From JAHQVV01 sp044439905 (lineage in GTDB: Bacteria; Planctomycetota; Phycisphaerae; Phycisphaerales; Phycisphaeraceae), in the NCBI GenBank assembly GCA_044439905.1, contig JBITAC010000148.1, positions 1-64,000 of the forward strand: a stretch of DNA of 64,000 nucleotides, in the 5' to 3' direction. Position 1 is the stretch's first letter. Each line of letters opens with the position of its first letter. The position numbers and the translations under genes are program-made. This document shows, one piece after another, positions 15,524 to 24,618 of this stretch. Under the pieces are notes generated by a model. The model had not been told where the DNA came from. It did not search any database and worked only from the letters and a program-made list of their open reading frames with translations.

Positions 15524-17153
15524 CGGTCGTCCCCTGGTGCACCTGCTGCGTCGGCACGGTCAGCGCGGCGTGCTGGGACGCGGTCGGCGATGCATCTGCG
15601 TCGTCTTCGGTGAGTGGCTTGTAGCTGCGGACCTGCCGGAGCAGCCAGGGCGAGAGCAGCCCCAGCGCGATCAACGCCCACGCCCCGGAAAACGCGAGCG
15701 CGATCAGCCAGTAGCCCGGGTCAAGGTCATCATTGAGCGAGCCGAACGGGTTGAGGATGTACCACAGCGAGCTGGCGCGGTCCCAGTTGTCGCCCTCGAT
15801 CGCGAACATGGCGATGAACGGGAGTATCGTGCACAGCACCAGCAGCAGCATCGCGAACGCGCCGGCGGTGGTGGGGTTCGCGCCCTGGCCGATGATGCCC
15901 CGGCGGATCAGCACGCCCGTCAAGCTGTAGGCGAGCGCATAGATTGGGAGCGGGATGATGTACGCGAAATCGTCGGCGAAGTTGAAGTCCATCCCGTGGT
16001 AGTACATGCTCGAGTAGGACAGCGGGACCGATGTGGGGTGCGTCGCCGTCGCGGCGAGGATCTCGGAGCTGATGAACGCGGCGAGGATCGTCGCGCCGAC
16101 GATGAGGCTGGTCCAGATCAACCCCGCGGCCGCGCCGCTGGTAAAGAGGAAGGCGAGGGGGCGAAGGATGACGCTTTGCGGGGCTTTTTTGAGTAGGCGT
16201 TGGCCGTAGACATCCCGCTCAGAGCCGGAGCAGATCATCGCGAGCGAGGCGATGAGCATGGTGACGATCGTCCAGACTTCGATGGCCCCAAAGCCGAGGT
16301 AGGGGATATAGCCCAGGTCGCTGAGGATCGCGACCAGCCCGGTGATGAGCCAGGTGGCGGTGAGGTAGAGCCGTAGGGGCCTGGCGCGGTTGGCGCTGTT
16401 GGCGGTGAGCATGGCGACGGCGATGAAGAAGAGCAGGCCTGCGCCGGTGAGCCCGAGCGTGCTCACGGTGACGAGCGGCCCCCAGAGGTCCCACCAGCTG
16501 ATACCGCCGCCGAAGCCGACGCCGTCGTAGATGAACTCAGACGCGACAAAGATCGCGCTGGTGCAGACCATGACGAGCCCGCCCATGGCGATCAGGCCGA
16601 GGAAGGCCTTGACGATCACGGAGACGGGCATCGCGGCGATGGTGATCGAGGCCTGGAGCACGCCGAGGATAAACAGCAGGTCGATCGCGAGGATGAGGAA
16701 GATCGTGGGCAGATCGATCCCGCGCATCAGGTATGTGATGACCATGAACGGGGCGCAGGCGCTGAAGATCAAAAGCGAGACCGTCATCCCCGCCAGGAGC
16801 TTGCCCCAGACGATGGACGACGGCTTGATCGTCGTGATGAACAGCAGGTCCGTGTTCGCGCCCGAGCGTTCGGCGGCCAGGCGGATCCCGACGTACATCG
16901 GCGTGAAGATCAGGCAGGTCGAGAGCATGATCCCGTGGAGGATCATGAAGACCGCGCCGCCCGAATTCGTGTCGCGGGTGTCCCCCAGCAGCAGAAACCC
17001 GCCCAGCACCACGAGCAGGATCATGAGGAACAGCATCAGGATCGCGGTGACGAACTTTGAGTTCACCGCCTGGCGCAGCTCCTTCACGACGATCGGATTG
17101 AGCCGGTCGTCGACGATCCCCTTGGCTTGGCCGACCCATGCGAGCTTGGCCAT
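15516..17153 (-). CDS. ABC transporter permease, multi-span
   Basis: A 545-residue membrane protein with about twelve hydrophobic segments. An N-terminal cytosolic segment (NPIVVKELRQAV) is typical of ABC-2-type permeases. The central region has FTPMYVGIRLAAERSGANTD and the C-terminus is hydrophilic. The ATG at 17153 overlaps the ATPase stop and is preferred over the one 3 nt upstream. With the ATPase it forms an exporter-like pair. The substrate is unknown; placement in the MoxR/VWA operon suggests envelope biogenesis. Confidence 0.85.
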   Translation of the reverse strand: MAKLAWVGQAKGIVDDRLNPIVVKELRQAVNSKFVTAILMLFLMILLVVLGGFLLLGDTRDTNSGGAVFMILHGIMLSTCLIFTPMYVGIRLAAERSGANTDLLFITTIKPSSIVWGKLLAGMTVSLLIFSACAPFMVITYLMRGIDLPTIFLILAIDLLFILGVLQASITIAAMPVSVIVKAFLGLIAMGGLVMVCTSAIFVASEFIYDGVGFGGGISWWDLWGPLVTVSTLGLTGAGLLFFIAVAMLTANSANRARPLRLYLTATWLITGLVAILSDLGYIPYLGFGAIEVWTIVTMLIASLAMICSGSERDVYGQRLLKKAPQSVILRPLAFLFTSGAAAGLIWTSLIVGATILAAFISSEILAATATHPTSVPLSYSSMYYHGMDFNFADDFAYIIPLPIYALAYSLTGVLIRRGIIGQGANPTTAGAFAMLLLVLCTILPFIAMFAIEGDNWDRASSLWYILNPFGSLNDDLDPGYWLIALAFSGAWALIALGLLSPWLLRQVRSYKPLTEDDADASPTASQHAALTVPTQQVHQGTTDG

Positions 17154-18094
17154 CACTGCACCTCCCCGCGTGTGATATTCATAAACAGCTGCTCGAGGTC
17201 CGCCTCGATCTGCTTGAACTCCATGATCCGAAACCCTTTCTCCAGCAGCGCCGCCAGCAGGTCGCAGCAGTCTTCCTCATCGCCCGAGACGTCGGCCTCG
17301 ACGCGGTTGGCGACGATCGTCGCCTTGACCACGCCGGGCATCTCAAGCAGCGCCTGGTGGAGTTTCTCGTTGTTCGCCTTGGTCCGCACCGCGATGTGCT
17401 GCATCGGCTCGTCCGCGGATCGGCCGAAGTTGTAGATGTCCTGCATCGTCCCCGCACGCAGCAGCTTGCCCCGCTCGATGATGACCGCCCCGTCGCAGAC
17501 CTCGGCGAGCTCGGTGAGGATGTGCGAGCTGATCAGGATCGCTTTGCCCTGCGCGGACAACGCCTTGAGCAGCTCGCGCAGCTCGATCCGCGCACGCGGG
17601 TCAAGCCCGGCCGCCGGCTCGTCCATAATCAGCAGCGGCGGGTCGTGGATCAACGCCCGCGCAAGACTGACGCGCTGCTTCATCCCTTTGGACAGTGCAC
17701 GCAAGGACTTCTCGCGGATGCCCGACAGGTTGGTGAAGGACTCGATCTGGTCGATCATCTGGATCCGCGTCTTGCCCCGAAGGCCGTACGCCCGTGCAAA
17801 GAAGTCGAGGTACTCGTGGACGTTGAGGTCGCGGTGGGCCGGGAGGTTGTCGGGCATGTAGCCGATGTTCCGGCGTGCCTTTTCGGGCTCCTCGACGACC
17901 GAGACGCCGTCGATGGTGCAGCGTCCGCTCGTGGGCTCGTCCAGGGAGGCGAGGATACGCATCGTGGTGGTCTTGCCCGCGCCGTTGGGGCCGACGAAGG
18001 CGAAGATCTGACCCGACGCGAAGGAGAACGACAGGTCGTCCACCGCGACGGTTTTGCCAAAGCTTTTGTGTAGCCGGTCGATCCTAATTTCCAT
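17153..18094 (-). CDS. ABC transporter ATP-binding protein
   Basis: A 313-residue ATPase. Walker A is GPNGAGKT at about 35-42, the signature LSKGMKQR is near 135, Walker B is LLIMDEPAAGLDP near 155, and a switch His lies in SSHILTE. The roughly 90 residues after the nucleotide-binding domain form an acidic extension, as in CcmA/NatA-like exporters. It energises the permease encoded next to it. Its start lies inside the 3' end of the preceding membrane protein gene (11-nt overlap). Confidence 0.92.
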   Translation of the reverse strand: MEIRIDRLHKSFGKTVAVDDLSFSFASGQIFAFVGPNGAGKTTTMRILASLDEPTSGRCTIDGVSVVEEPEKARRNIGYMPDNLPAHRDLNVHEYLDFFARAYGLRGKTRIQMIDQIESFTNLSGIREKSLRALSKGMKQRVSLARALIHDPPLLIMDEPAAGLDPRARIELRELLKALSAQGKAILISSHILTELAEVCDGAVIIERGKLLRAGTMQDIYNFGRSADEPMQHIAVRTKANNEKLHQALLEMPGVVKATIVANRVEADVSGDEEDCCDLLAALLEKGFRIMEFKQIEADLEQLFMNITRGEVQ

Positions 18095-19979
18095 CGAGGG
18101 GTTCCTGCATGAGTCCGATGACGGCCGAGGTGCTGCGGTGTTCGCTGAGTTCGCTCAGGCCGATCTCCATAAACGGGGTGCCTTCGAGCAGGGCGTAGTA
18201 CGTGCCGGGGCTGAGGTCGAAGTTGCCGGGGCCGTCGCCCGCGATGCGTTGGAGCCCGTTCCACGGGCCGGTGCGTCGGACGTAGTAGATCAGCCCCTGC
18301 CCGGAGCCGTATGCGGGGCTGCTGGGGGCGCGGGTGAGGGTGGCGCTGGCCCCGGGCGCGATCGGGCCGGCGGTGTAGACCTGGCCGGTGGAGTCGGCGA
18401 CAAAGAGGTCTGTGATCGGTGCGCCCAGGCCGTTGACCACGGAGTAGCTGCCGTCGTCGTGTCGCGAGAAGTTGAGGCGTTCGCGGCGTGTCTCGCTCTT
18501 TCGGATCATGAAGTGTGCGGGCACGCGCGAAGAGATCCAGCCGCTGGCCAAGTGCTGGTCGTGGGTCCAGTCGAGGGTGCGCGGGGAGGAGTCGGTGGCG
18601 CGGTAGTCGTAGTCGTAGGCGATCTGCGGGGTGATCTCGGTGCCGCGATCGAAGTGCAGCCCATCGCCCGGCGTTAGTGGGCAGTAGTAGGCCTGGATGC
18701 CGACGGTGCTGGCGAGCATCGTGGTCTCATCGAGCACGGTGACGCTCATGCTTCGGCCGACCGCACCCCAGCCCTCGCTGAGCATCGCGTAGCCGAAGAC
18801 CGTCGCCGAGAACAGCAGCGACATCGCGGGCACGGTCCACAGCGTCCACAGCCGACGCCGTAGCTTGTGCAGCACGATCAGGTTGACCGGCCCGATGAGG
18901 ATCGCAAACAGCACCATCATGAACAACAGCCCGCGGGCGGGGATCCCCTGGTCTTCGATGACAGGGAAGCTGCTGTTGGCCTCGCTGGGGGTGAGTTGAA
19001 AGCCCTGCTGCACCCGGCTTTGTTCGAGCGTGCGGACAAAGGCGTCCCACTGGTACTCGTCCCACGCGCGGAGCGTCCGACGCGCCATCACCAGCCGCTG
19101 GCCAAGGCCGTGGGCGTACTGGCTGACATCAGGAAGCGGTTGGTGCGATTCCCGGTTCTCGATGCTGGCCCCAACGCCCCAGCCGTCGGGCGGGGTGAAG
19201 TCGCCCAGGATGACGAGCGTCCCGCCGCAGTGGGTGTAGGCGTCGATCGCCGCCCGCACCGGCTCGGGCATCGCATCGAGCTCCTGCGGGGAGACCATCA
19301 CGGCGGCGAATCGGGTGTACGCCAGCCAGCGCGGGCTCCACCCCGCGACCGTGATCTCGGAGCGCGATAGATAGAACGGGCTGTTGTAATAGCCGGAGTA
19401 CCCGATGGCGTAGTCGAAGCCGTCGGAGAAGTCGTCGATGTCGTCGCCGCGGATGCCCTGGCCGCAGAGGATGGCGTTGCCATTGTCGTAGTAGCCGTCC
19501 CAGCTGCTGTGGCTCGAGGTGTTGAGGCCGACGTAGCGGTCCTGGCGTTCGCCGTCGATGCTGACGCTGATCCCCGAGCCGGGCATCTCGAGCGCGGGCT
19601 GAAGGAGGGGGACTTCGACCGTGGCCCCGGCGGGGACCTCGACGGTGCGGGAGAGTCGGCTGATGCGTGGCCCGCCGCCGCCCCAGGTATCCCCGGGGAT
19701 CGAGAGCGTTACGAGGCGGTCTCGGTCGGTGGAGGTGTTGCGGACGGTGACCAGGTACTCGGCGTAGCCGACGGTCGTGTTGGCGTCGATGCTGTTGTTG
19801 AAGACGACCTGGATGTCGCCGTAGGTCTCGGCCTTGACGGCGTTGGCCGCGGCGAACAGCAGGAGCAGGGCCGCGAGCAGAGGCATCGCCCGCCCGCTCA
19901 GCAAGTGGCGCGCAGAGGGCGGTGTGTTGATGATGCACGGTGCCATCAGCCGGCAAACCCGGTGCAGGGGGATGGTCAT
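18084..19979 (-). CDS. Exported membrane protein of unknown function
   Basis: A 631-residue protein. A hydrophobic signal-like helix (about 32-50, ending AVKA) leads into an extracytoplasmic beta-rich domain. Next comes a Rossmann-like segment with CGGTLVILGDF near 265, a membrane helix near 360-380 (FMMVLFAILIGPVNLIV), a second helix, and a C-terminal beta domain. This order resembles DUF4350/GldG-like partners of ABC exporters, but I cannot name the family. The ATG at 19979 leaves a long basic N-region; starts at 19946 or 19886 would give a more usual signal peptide. It lies between the MoxR gene and the ABC ATPase. Confidence 0.7.
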   Translation of the reverse strand: MTIPLHRVCRLMAPCIINTPPSARHLLSGRAMPLLAALLLLFAAANAVKAETYGDIQVVFNNSIDANTTVGYAEYLVTVRNTSTDRDRLVTLSIPGDTWGGGGPRISRLSRTVEVPAGATVEVPLLQPALEMPGSGISVSIDGERQDRYVGLNTSSHSSWDGYYDNGNAILCGQGIRGDDIDDFSDGFDYAIGYSGYYNSPFYLSRSEITVAGWSPRWLAYTRFAAVMVSPQELDAMPEPVRAAIDAYTHCGGTLVILGDFTPPDGWGVGASIENRESHQPLPDVSQYAHGLGQRLVMARRTLRAWDEYQWDAFVRTLEQSRVQQGFQLTPSEANSSFPVIEDQGIPARGLLFMMVLFAILIGPVNLIVLHKLRRRLWTLWTVPAMSLLFSATVFGYAMLSEGWGAVGRSMSVTVLDETTMLASTVGIQAYYCPLTPGDGLHFDRGTEITPQIAYDYDYRATDSSPRTLDWTHDQHLASGWISSRVPAHFMIRKSETRRERLNFSRHDDGSYSVVNGLGAPITDLFVADSTGQVYTAGPIAPGASATLTRAPSSPAYGSGQGLIYYVRRTGPWNGLQRIAGDGPGNFDLSPGTYYALLEGTPFMEIGLSELSEHRSTSAVIGLMQEPLDGN

Positions 19980-20018
19980 GGAGCGGGTCCTTGGAGGCGG
20001 GATTCACCCGGGGGCGTG

Positions 20019-21071
20019 CTACTGGGCGGCGGACACCTCGACGCCGGCGGGGAGCTTGACACCGGTGGTATCGACGGCGTCGAGCAGCTGGGTGACGAGC
20101 TGGACGGGGTCGATCTTATCGAAACGTGCCTGGTAGTTGAGGATCATGCGGTGGTTGAGGACGGCGGGTGCGACGGCCTTGACATCTTCAAACCCTGCGG
20201 TGGGGCGGCCGGCGATCAGGGCCTGGGCGCGGGCGGCCTCGGCGATCGCGATCGCGGCGCGGGGCGAAGCGCCGTAGGTGACGTAGGTCTCGACCGCCTT
20301 GGGCGTCCCCGGTTGGCCGGGGTGGGTCGCGGAGACGAGACGTGCGATGTACGACGCCACCGGGCGGGGCAGGAAGATCCGGTCCATCGCCGCGAAGAGC
20401 ATGTCCATCTTGATCGCATCGACGACGGGCTCGGGCGTCGGGGGACGGCCGCGTCGGCGGTTGGCGATGATGTCTTCGATCACGTTGGCCGGGGGGTTCT
20501 GGACCTGGATCTTGAACAGGAAGCGGTCGAGCTGCGCCTCGGGCAGGGGGTAGGTGCCCTCAAGATCGATCGGGTTCTGCGACGCGAGCACGAAGAACGG
20601 GCTGGGCAGTGGGCGGGTGACGCCGAGCGTGGTGACCCGCTGTTCCTGCATCGCCTCGAGCATGGCGGACTGCGTCTTGGGTGACGCGCGATTGATCTCG
20701 TCGGCCAGGAGGATATGGGTGAAGATCGGTCCGGGCTCAAAGACCATCTGCCGCTTGCCGTTGTCTTGTTCCTGGAGGATCGCCGAGCCGACGATGTCGC
20801 CGGGCATCAGGTCGGGCGTGAACTGGACCCGTTGAAAGTCGAGCGACATGAGGTTGCCCAGCGCGTTGATCATCGCCGTCTTACCTACGCCCGGCATCCC
20901 CTCGAGCAGGATGTGCCCCCGGCTGAGGATGCCGACCAGAACCAGGTGGTGCAGCTCGTGCTGACCGAGCAGGACGGTGTCCATCGCTTCGAGGACGCGG
21001 CGCGCCAGTGACGAGGCGGGCTCGAGTTCTTCCGGGGTGAGCAGGGCCTGTTTGGGGGAGGGGTCTGTCAT
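20019..21071 (-). CDS. MoxR family AAA+ ATPase
   Basis: A 350-residue AAA+ ATPase. Walker A is GMPGVGKT near residue 58, Walker B is LLADEINRA, sensor I is ASQNPID, and the arginine finger lies in the LPEAQLDRF segment. MoxR proteins act as chaperone-like ATPases that work with VWA-domain partners to activate or insert cofactors into other proteins. The ATG at 21071 matches the normal MoxR start; the long upstream extension in frame is the antisense of the neighbouring gene. It sits 17 bp after the coiled-coil membrane protein gene. Confidence 0.93.
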   Translation of the reverse strand: MTDPSPKQALLTPEELEPASSLARRVLEAMDTVLLGQHELHHLVLVGILSRGHILLEGMPGVGKTAMINALGNLMSLDFQRVQFTPDLMPGDIVGSAILQEQDNGKRQMVFEPGPIFTHILLADEINRASPKTQSAMLEAMQEQRVTTLGVTRPLPSPFFVLASQNPIDLEGTYPLPEAQLDRFLFKIQVQNPPANVIEDIIANRRRGRPPTPEPVVDAIKMDMLFAAMDRIFLPRPVASYIARLVSATHPGQPGTPKAVETYVTYGASPRAAIAIAEAARAQALIAGRPTAGFEDVKAVAPAVLNHRMILNYQARFDKIDPVQLVTQLLDAVDTTGVKLPAGVEVSAAQ

Positions 21072-21088
21072 AGATGATTCGGCGGGGC

Positions 21089-22567
21089 CTACTCCTCGGG
21101 CGCTTCGGTGGGCGGGGTGTTGTCCGGGGCGGGTCCGCGGTCGAAAAACTCGCGCACGGCACGTCGGTGGCGGGGCAGCACCGGCTGCGAGCCCCCGCCG
21201 CCCGGGCCCGCCTGCGCGTGGGTCAGGGCATTGCCTGTGGAGGCCTGGGCCTCGCCGTCGGCTTCGGGGTCGCGCTGGCTTGCGCCCATCGACTGGCTCT
21301 GCAGCATCGACTCGAGCGACGCGGGGGGCAGCAGCTCGGGGGCATAGCCCGCGCCGTCCTCCGACGCGGGGTCGCGCCACGTCAGGTCCGTCAGCCCACC
21401 GCCCTGGTCCGTCCCGCCGCGCCCGGCACAGAACATCCGAAGCGCCGCATCCAAATCCTCGCCCGCGTCGCCGTCCTGTGCCGCTAAAAACTCCAGCAGA
21501 CCCTCGGCATCGACCTTGTCAAACTGCATCGCCTGCCCCAACTGCGCGGGGTCGACCATCCCCGCCTCCGCGAGCTTCTGCATCATCTCCGTCAGGTCGC
21601 CCTGCTGCTGGGCCAGCATCTCCGCGAGCGCCTCGGCCTGTTCCGGGCTCAGCCCCATCTCACGCGCCTCCTGCGCCAACTGCTCCAACGCCTCGCTGTC
21701 TAGCGCACCCGGCGGCACCTGGGCCGCCATCTCGGCCAGCGCCTCAAGCTGCTCGGACAACTCGGCCATCGCCTCCTGACGCATCTCCGGGCTCAGCGCA
21801 TCGCCGGGCTGCGCCATCGCCTCGCTCAGTGTCCGCGCTTCCTGCAGTTGCTGCGACATCCGCAGCGCATCCTCCGCCGCGTCATCCGCCTCGCGGGCGA
21901 CGAGCTCGGTCACGTGGTCCAGCGCCTCCCAGGTCTTCGCGGGGTCCTGCCCACGCGCCTGCTCGCTGACATCGTCAAGCCGATCATGCAGCTCACGGGC
22001 CTCGGGCTCTTCGAGGATATTCTCGATCTCAAGCAGCTCGATCTGCGCGTTGAGTTCATCGACCGGCTCGGTAATGTCCAGCCCGACGCTCGGCGCAGCG
22101 ACCAGGTGGTCGGGGATCGCAAACGCCCCGGTCAGGAAGGCCAGCCCGACCACCATCGCAAGCATCGCCCGCCCGCACCGCCACTGGACCCTCAGCCCAC
22201 GCAGCGTGCCCAGCCGCTGTGACCAACTGCCGGTCTCCGTCTCTGATCGGGCCATCAACAGCCCGCCGCACTGATTGCGCTGGTCAAGCATCGTGCGGAT
22301 CGTGTCCCGGCTCGGGATACCGCGCAGGCCGACGCACACACCGATCACTACGGCGGGCAACACGCCTGCCAGGCACCACACCAGCAGCACCCGGTCCACC
22401 CCCAGCGTCTGCCGAAGGATCACGACGCCCAGCCCGCAGGCGAACACGAACCCCGTTAGCCAGAACACCACCTGCCGCGCCACCAACGCCCACGCGAGGC
22501 GTCGGCGGGTGCAGTCGATGAGCGTTTCGAGTTCGCCTCGGCCCGCGATGTATTTCGATGCATCCAT
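21089..22567 (-). CDS. Membrane-anchored coiled-coil protein (DUF4175-like)
   Basis: A 492-residue protein with three hydrophobic helices in the first 160 residues. A long Glu/Ala/Gln/Met-rich helical region (about 170-370) is probably coiled coil, and a Gly/Pro-rich tail ends with RHRRAVREFFDRG. The architecture resembles DUF4175-type proteins found next to MoxR/DUF58/VWA genes in planctomycetes and proteobacteria. No catalytic motif is visible. It is the first gene of the operon; the 199-bp gap to mnmC is divergent and should hold its promoter, but I saw no clear one. Confidence 0.7.
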   Translation of the reverse strand: MDASKYIAGRGELETLIDCTRRRLAWALVARQVVFWLTGFVFACGLGVVILRQTLGVDRVLLVWCLAGVLPAVVIGVCVGLRGIPSRDTIRTMLDQRNQCGGLLMARSETETGSWSQRLGTLRGLRVQWRCGRAMLAMVVGLAFLTGAFAIPDHLVAAPSVGLDITEPVDELNAQIELLEIENILEEPEARELHDRLDDVSEQARGQDPAKTWEALDHVTELVAREADDAAEDALRMSQQLQEARTLSEAMAQPGDALSPEMRQEAMAELSEQLEALAEMAAQVPPGALDSEALEQLAQEAREMGLSPEQAEALAEMLAQQQGDLTEMMQKLAEAGMVDPAQLGQAMQFDKVDAEGLLEFLAAQDGDAGEDLDAALRMFCAGRGGTDQGGGLTDLTWRDPASEDGAGYAPELLPPASLESMLQSQSMGASQRDPEADGEAQASTGNALTHAQAGPGGGGSQPVLPRHRRAVREFFDRGPAPDNTPPTEAPEE

Positions 22568-22766
22568 GAATGCGCCCGGAACAGCTATGCCTTCAAGAAC
22601 GAAGAGGACGCTTCAGCGTAACGGAAACCGGGCTTAGAGTCATGCTCAAAATGTTTGCGTACGCGATTTTCTCAAAACTGATACGTTTGCATCGACCAAG
22701 CCGACGGCGGCACCGGCAGATGCATGACGACCTGAACCCCACGCCGACTGAGGCGGAACGCGACCG

Positions 22767-24614
22767 ATGAACCACGCCCGCGAGGATGCGCCACACTTTG
22801 ACGAAGCCGGGCATCTGGTCGCCCCGCGCTACGGCGACCGGTACCACTCCGACGCCGGCGGCCTTGCCGAAACCACACATGTCTTCCTCGAGGGCAACCT
22901 GCTCGCGCCACGCTTTGAACGGCTGTCGCCCGGTAACACGATGGTCGTCGGGGAGACCGGCTTCGGCACGGGGCTGAACTTCCTGGCTTGCTGGCAGTTG
23001 TTTGAGAAGCACGCAATGCCCGGCTCGGTGCTGCATTACTTCTCGGTCGAGAAGCACCCGCTGCCCAGGGACACGATGCGGCAGGCGCTTACGCCGTGGG
23101 AGAGCTTGCGTCCTTTTGCCTACCAGTTGCTCAAGCAGTATCAGCCGCCGACGCCCGGGAGGCACACGCTCGCGTTCGCGGAGGGGCGTGTGGTGTTGTC
23201 GTTGCTGGTGGGTGAGGCGGCCCAGGCGCTGTCGGACTGGTCGACGCCCGCCCACGCGTGGTTTCTGGATGGCTTTACGCCGGCCCGCAACCCGGGGATG
23301 TGGTCGCCCGAGGTGTTCGCGCAGGTCGCCCGGCTCGCTCGGCCCGGCACGACGCTGGCGACCTACACCGCCGCAGGGTTTGTTCGGCGGGGTTTGGCGT
23401 CAGTCGGTTTCGAGATCGAGAAACGCCCGGGCTACGGGACCAAACGTGACATGACGGCAGGCCGGCTATCCGAACCTGGCCGTGAAGCATGGGCGGCATC
23501 GGGGCCCGGTCCGGTGCGTCGGGCGCTCGTGGTTGGCGCGGGCGTGGCGGGGAGTCTGGTCGCACGTGAGTTGGCCGACCGCGGCTGGGCCGTGACGGTG
23601 GCGGAGCGTCAGCCGATCGAGCGTGGCGTTTGGCCGACGCTGCGGGACCGCGTGGCGATTGTGCAGCCGAAGGTCGGCGACCGCGATGACCCGGCGGGGC
23701 AATGGCTGCGTGACGGGTTCGCACGCATCGCGCGGCGGCTGGGTGGGTGTGGGTCGGCCGACCTGCGTGTTGGGTGGGACCCTTGCGGTGTGTTTCATGC
23801 AGCGATCGATCCGGGCCGGGCCCAGAAGCTGCGGCGATTTGTTGACCAGTTCGAAACGACCATGCCTTGCCGCTGGATCGATGCCGACGAGACGCACGCG
23901 GCATTGGGGGTCGCGCTGAAAGTCGGTGGGGTCGTTCTGTCAGGGGCGGGTATGTTGCGTCTGGCCGGCCTATGTGCCGCGTTGCTGGATCATCCCAATA
24001 TCACACTCAAGCCCGACACGACGATCAATACGCTCAATCGCGACGGGGGCTACTGGCTTGCCTCGACCTCCTGCGGCGACACACTGCGAAGCCCAGCCGT
24101 CATTGTCGCGAATGCGGTCGATGCGCTTCGCCTTGAGCCGACCGCTGCGCTGGATCTGATCCCGGTGCGTGGGCAGGCGTCGTTGCTGCCGTCTGCGTGT
24201 GATGAGGGGGGCGAGTTGGCGGGGCTGCGCCGCGTGGTTTGCGGGGCGGGCTATCTGACACCCGCCGTGGACGGGGCGCATACGCTGGGTGCGTCGTTTG
24301 TCGTGGGCGATACCGATACACGTTGGCGCGACGCCGAGCACACCGAGGCCTGCGATCTGCTGCGTCCTGTGATGTCCGGGCTCGCGGGCCGGCTCGCGAG
24401 TGTGGCTTCCCCCGCCGGGTGGGTCGGCATCCGCTGCACGACGCCGACCCGGCAGCCCTACGCCGGTCCGTTGGTGTATCACGGCCAACAACACACCGGG
24501 CTTTACACCACACTCGGGCATGGGTCGCATGGCATCGTCTCGGCCTGCCAGAGCGCTACGCAGGTCGCCGATGCCATCGAGTCCGATGCGCGCACCGCGT
24601 CGGCCCTGCGTTAG
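22767..24614 (+). CDS. mnmC: tRNA 5-methylaminomethyl-2-thiouridine biosynthesis bifunctional protein MnmC
   Basis: Finishes the wobble-uridine modification begun by MnmE/MnmG. An FAD oxidoreductase domain removes the carboxymethyl group and a SAM methyltransferase domain adds a methyl. The 615-residue product shows the methyltransferase half first (GETGFGTGLNFL, then WFLDGFTPARNPGMWS), then an FAD-binding half starting near residue 250 (VVGAGVAGSLVARELADRG). The order and fusion match E. coli MnmC. It is convergent with uvrB, with 4 bp between the stops. mnmE lies 6 kb away; mnmG is not in the window. Confidence 0.93.
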   Translation: MNHAREDAPHFDEAGHLVAPRYGDRYHSDAGGLAETTHVFLEGNLLAPRFERLSPGNTMVVGETGFGTGLNFLACWQLFEKHAMPGSVLHYFSVEKHPLPRDTMRQALTPWESLRPFAYQLLKQYQPPTPGRHTLAFAEGRVVLSLLVGEAAQALSDWSTPAHAWFLDGFTPARNPGMWSPEVFAQVARLARPGTTLATYTAAGFVRRGLASVGFEIEKRPGYGTKRDMTAGRLSEPGREAWAASGPGPVRRALVVGAGVAGSLVARELADRGWAVTVAERQPIERGVWPTLRDRVAIVQPKVGDRDDPAGQWLRDGFARIARRLGGCGSADLRVGWDPCGVFHAAIDPGRAQKLRRFVDQFETTMPCRWIDADETHAALGVALKVGGVVLSGAGMLRLAGLCAALLDHPNITLKPDTTINTLNRDGGYWLASTSCGDTLRSPAVIVANAVDALRLEPTAALDLIPVRGQASLLPSACDEGGELAGLRRVVCGAGYLTPAVDGAHTLGASFVVGDTDTRWRDAEHTEACDLLRPVMSGLAGRLASVASPAGWVGIRCTTPTRQPYAGPLVYHGQQHTGLYTTLGHGSHGIVSACQSATQVADAIESDARTASALR

Positions 24615-24618
24615 GACG

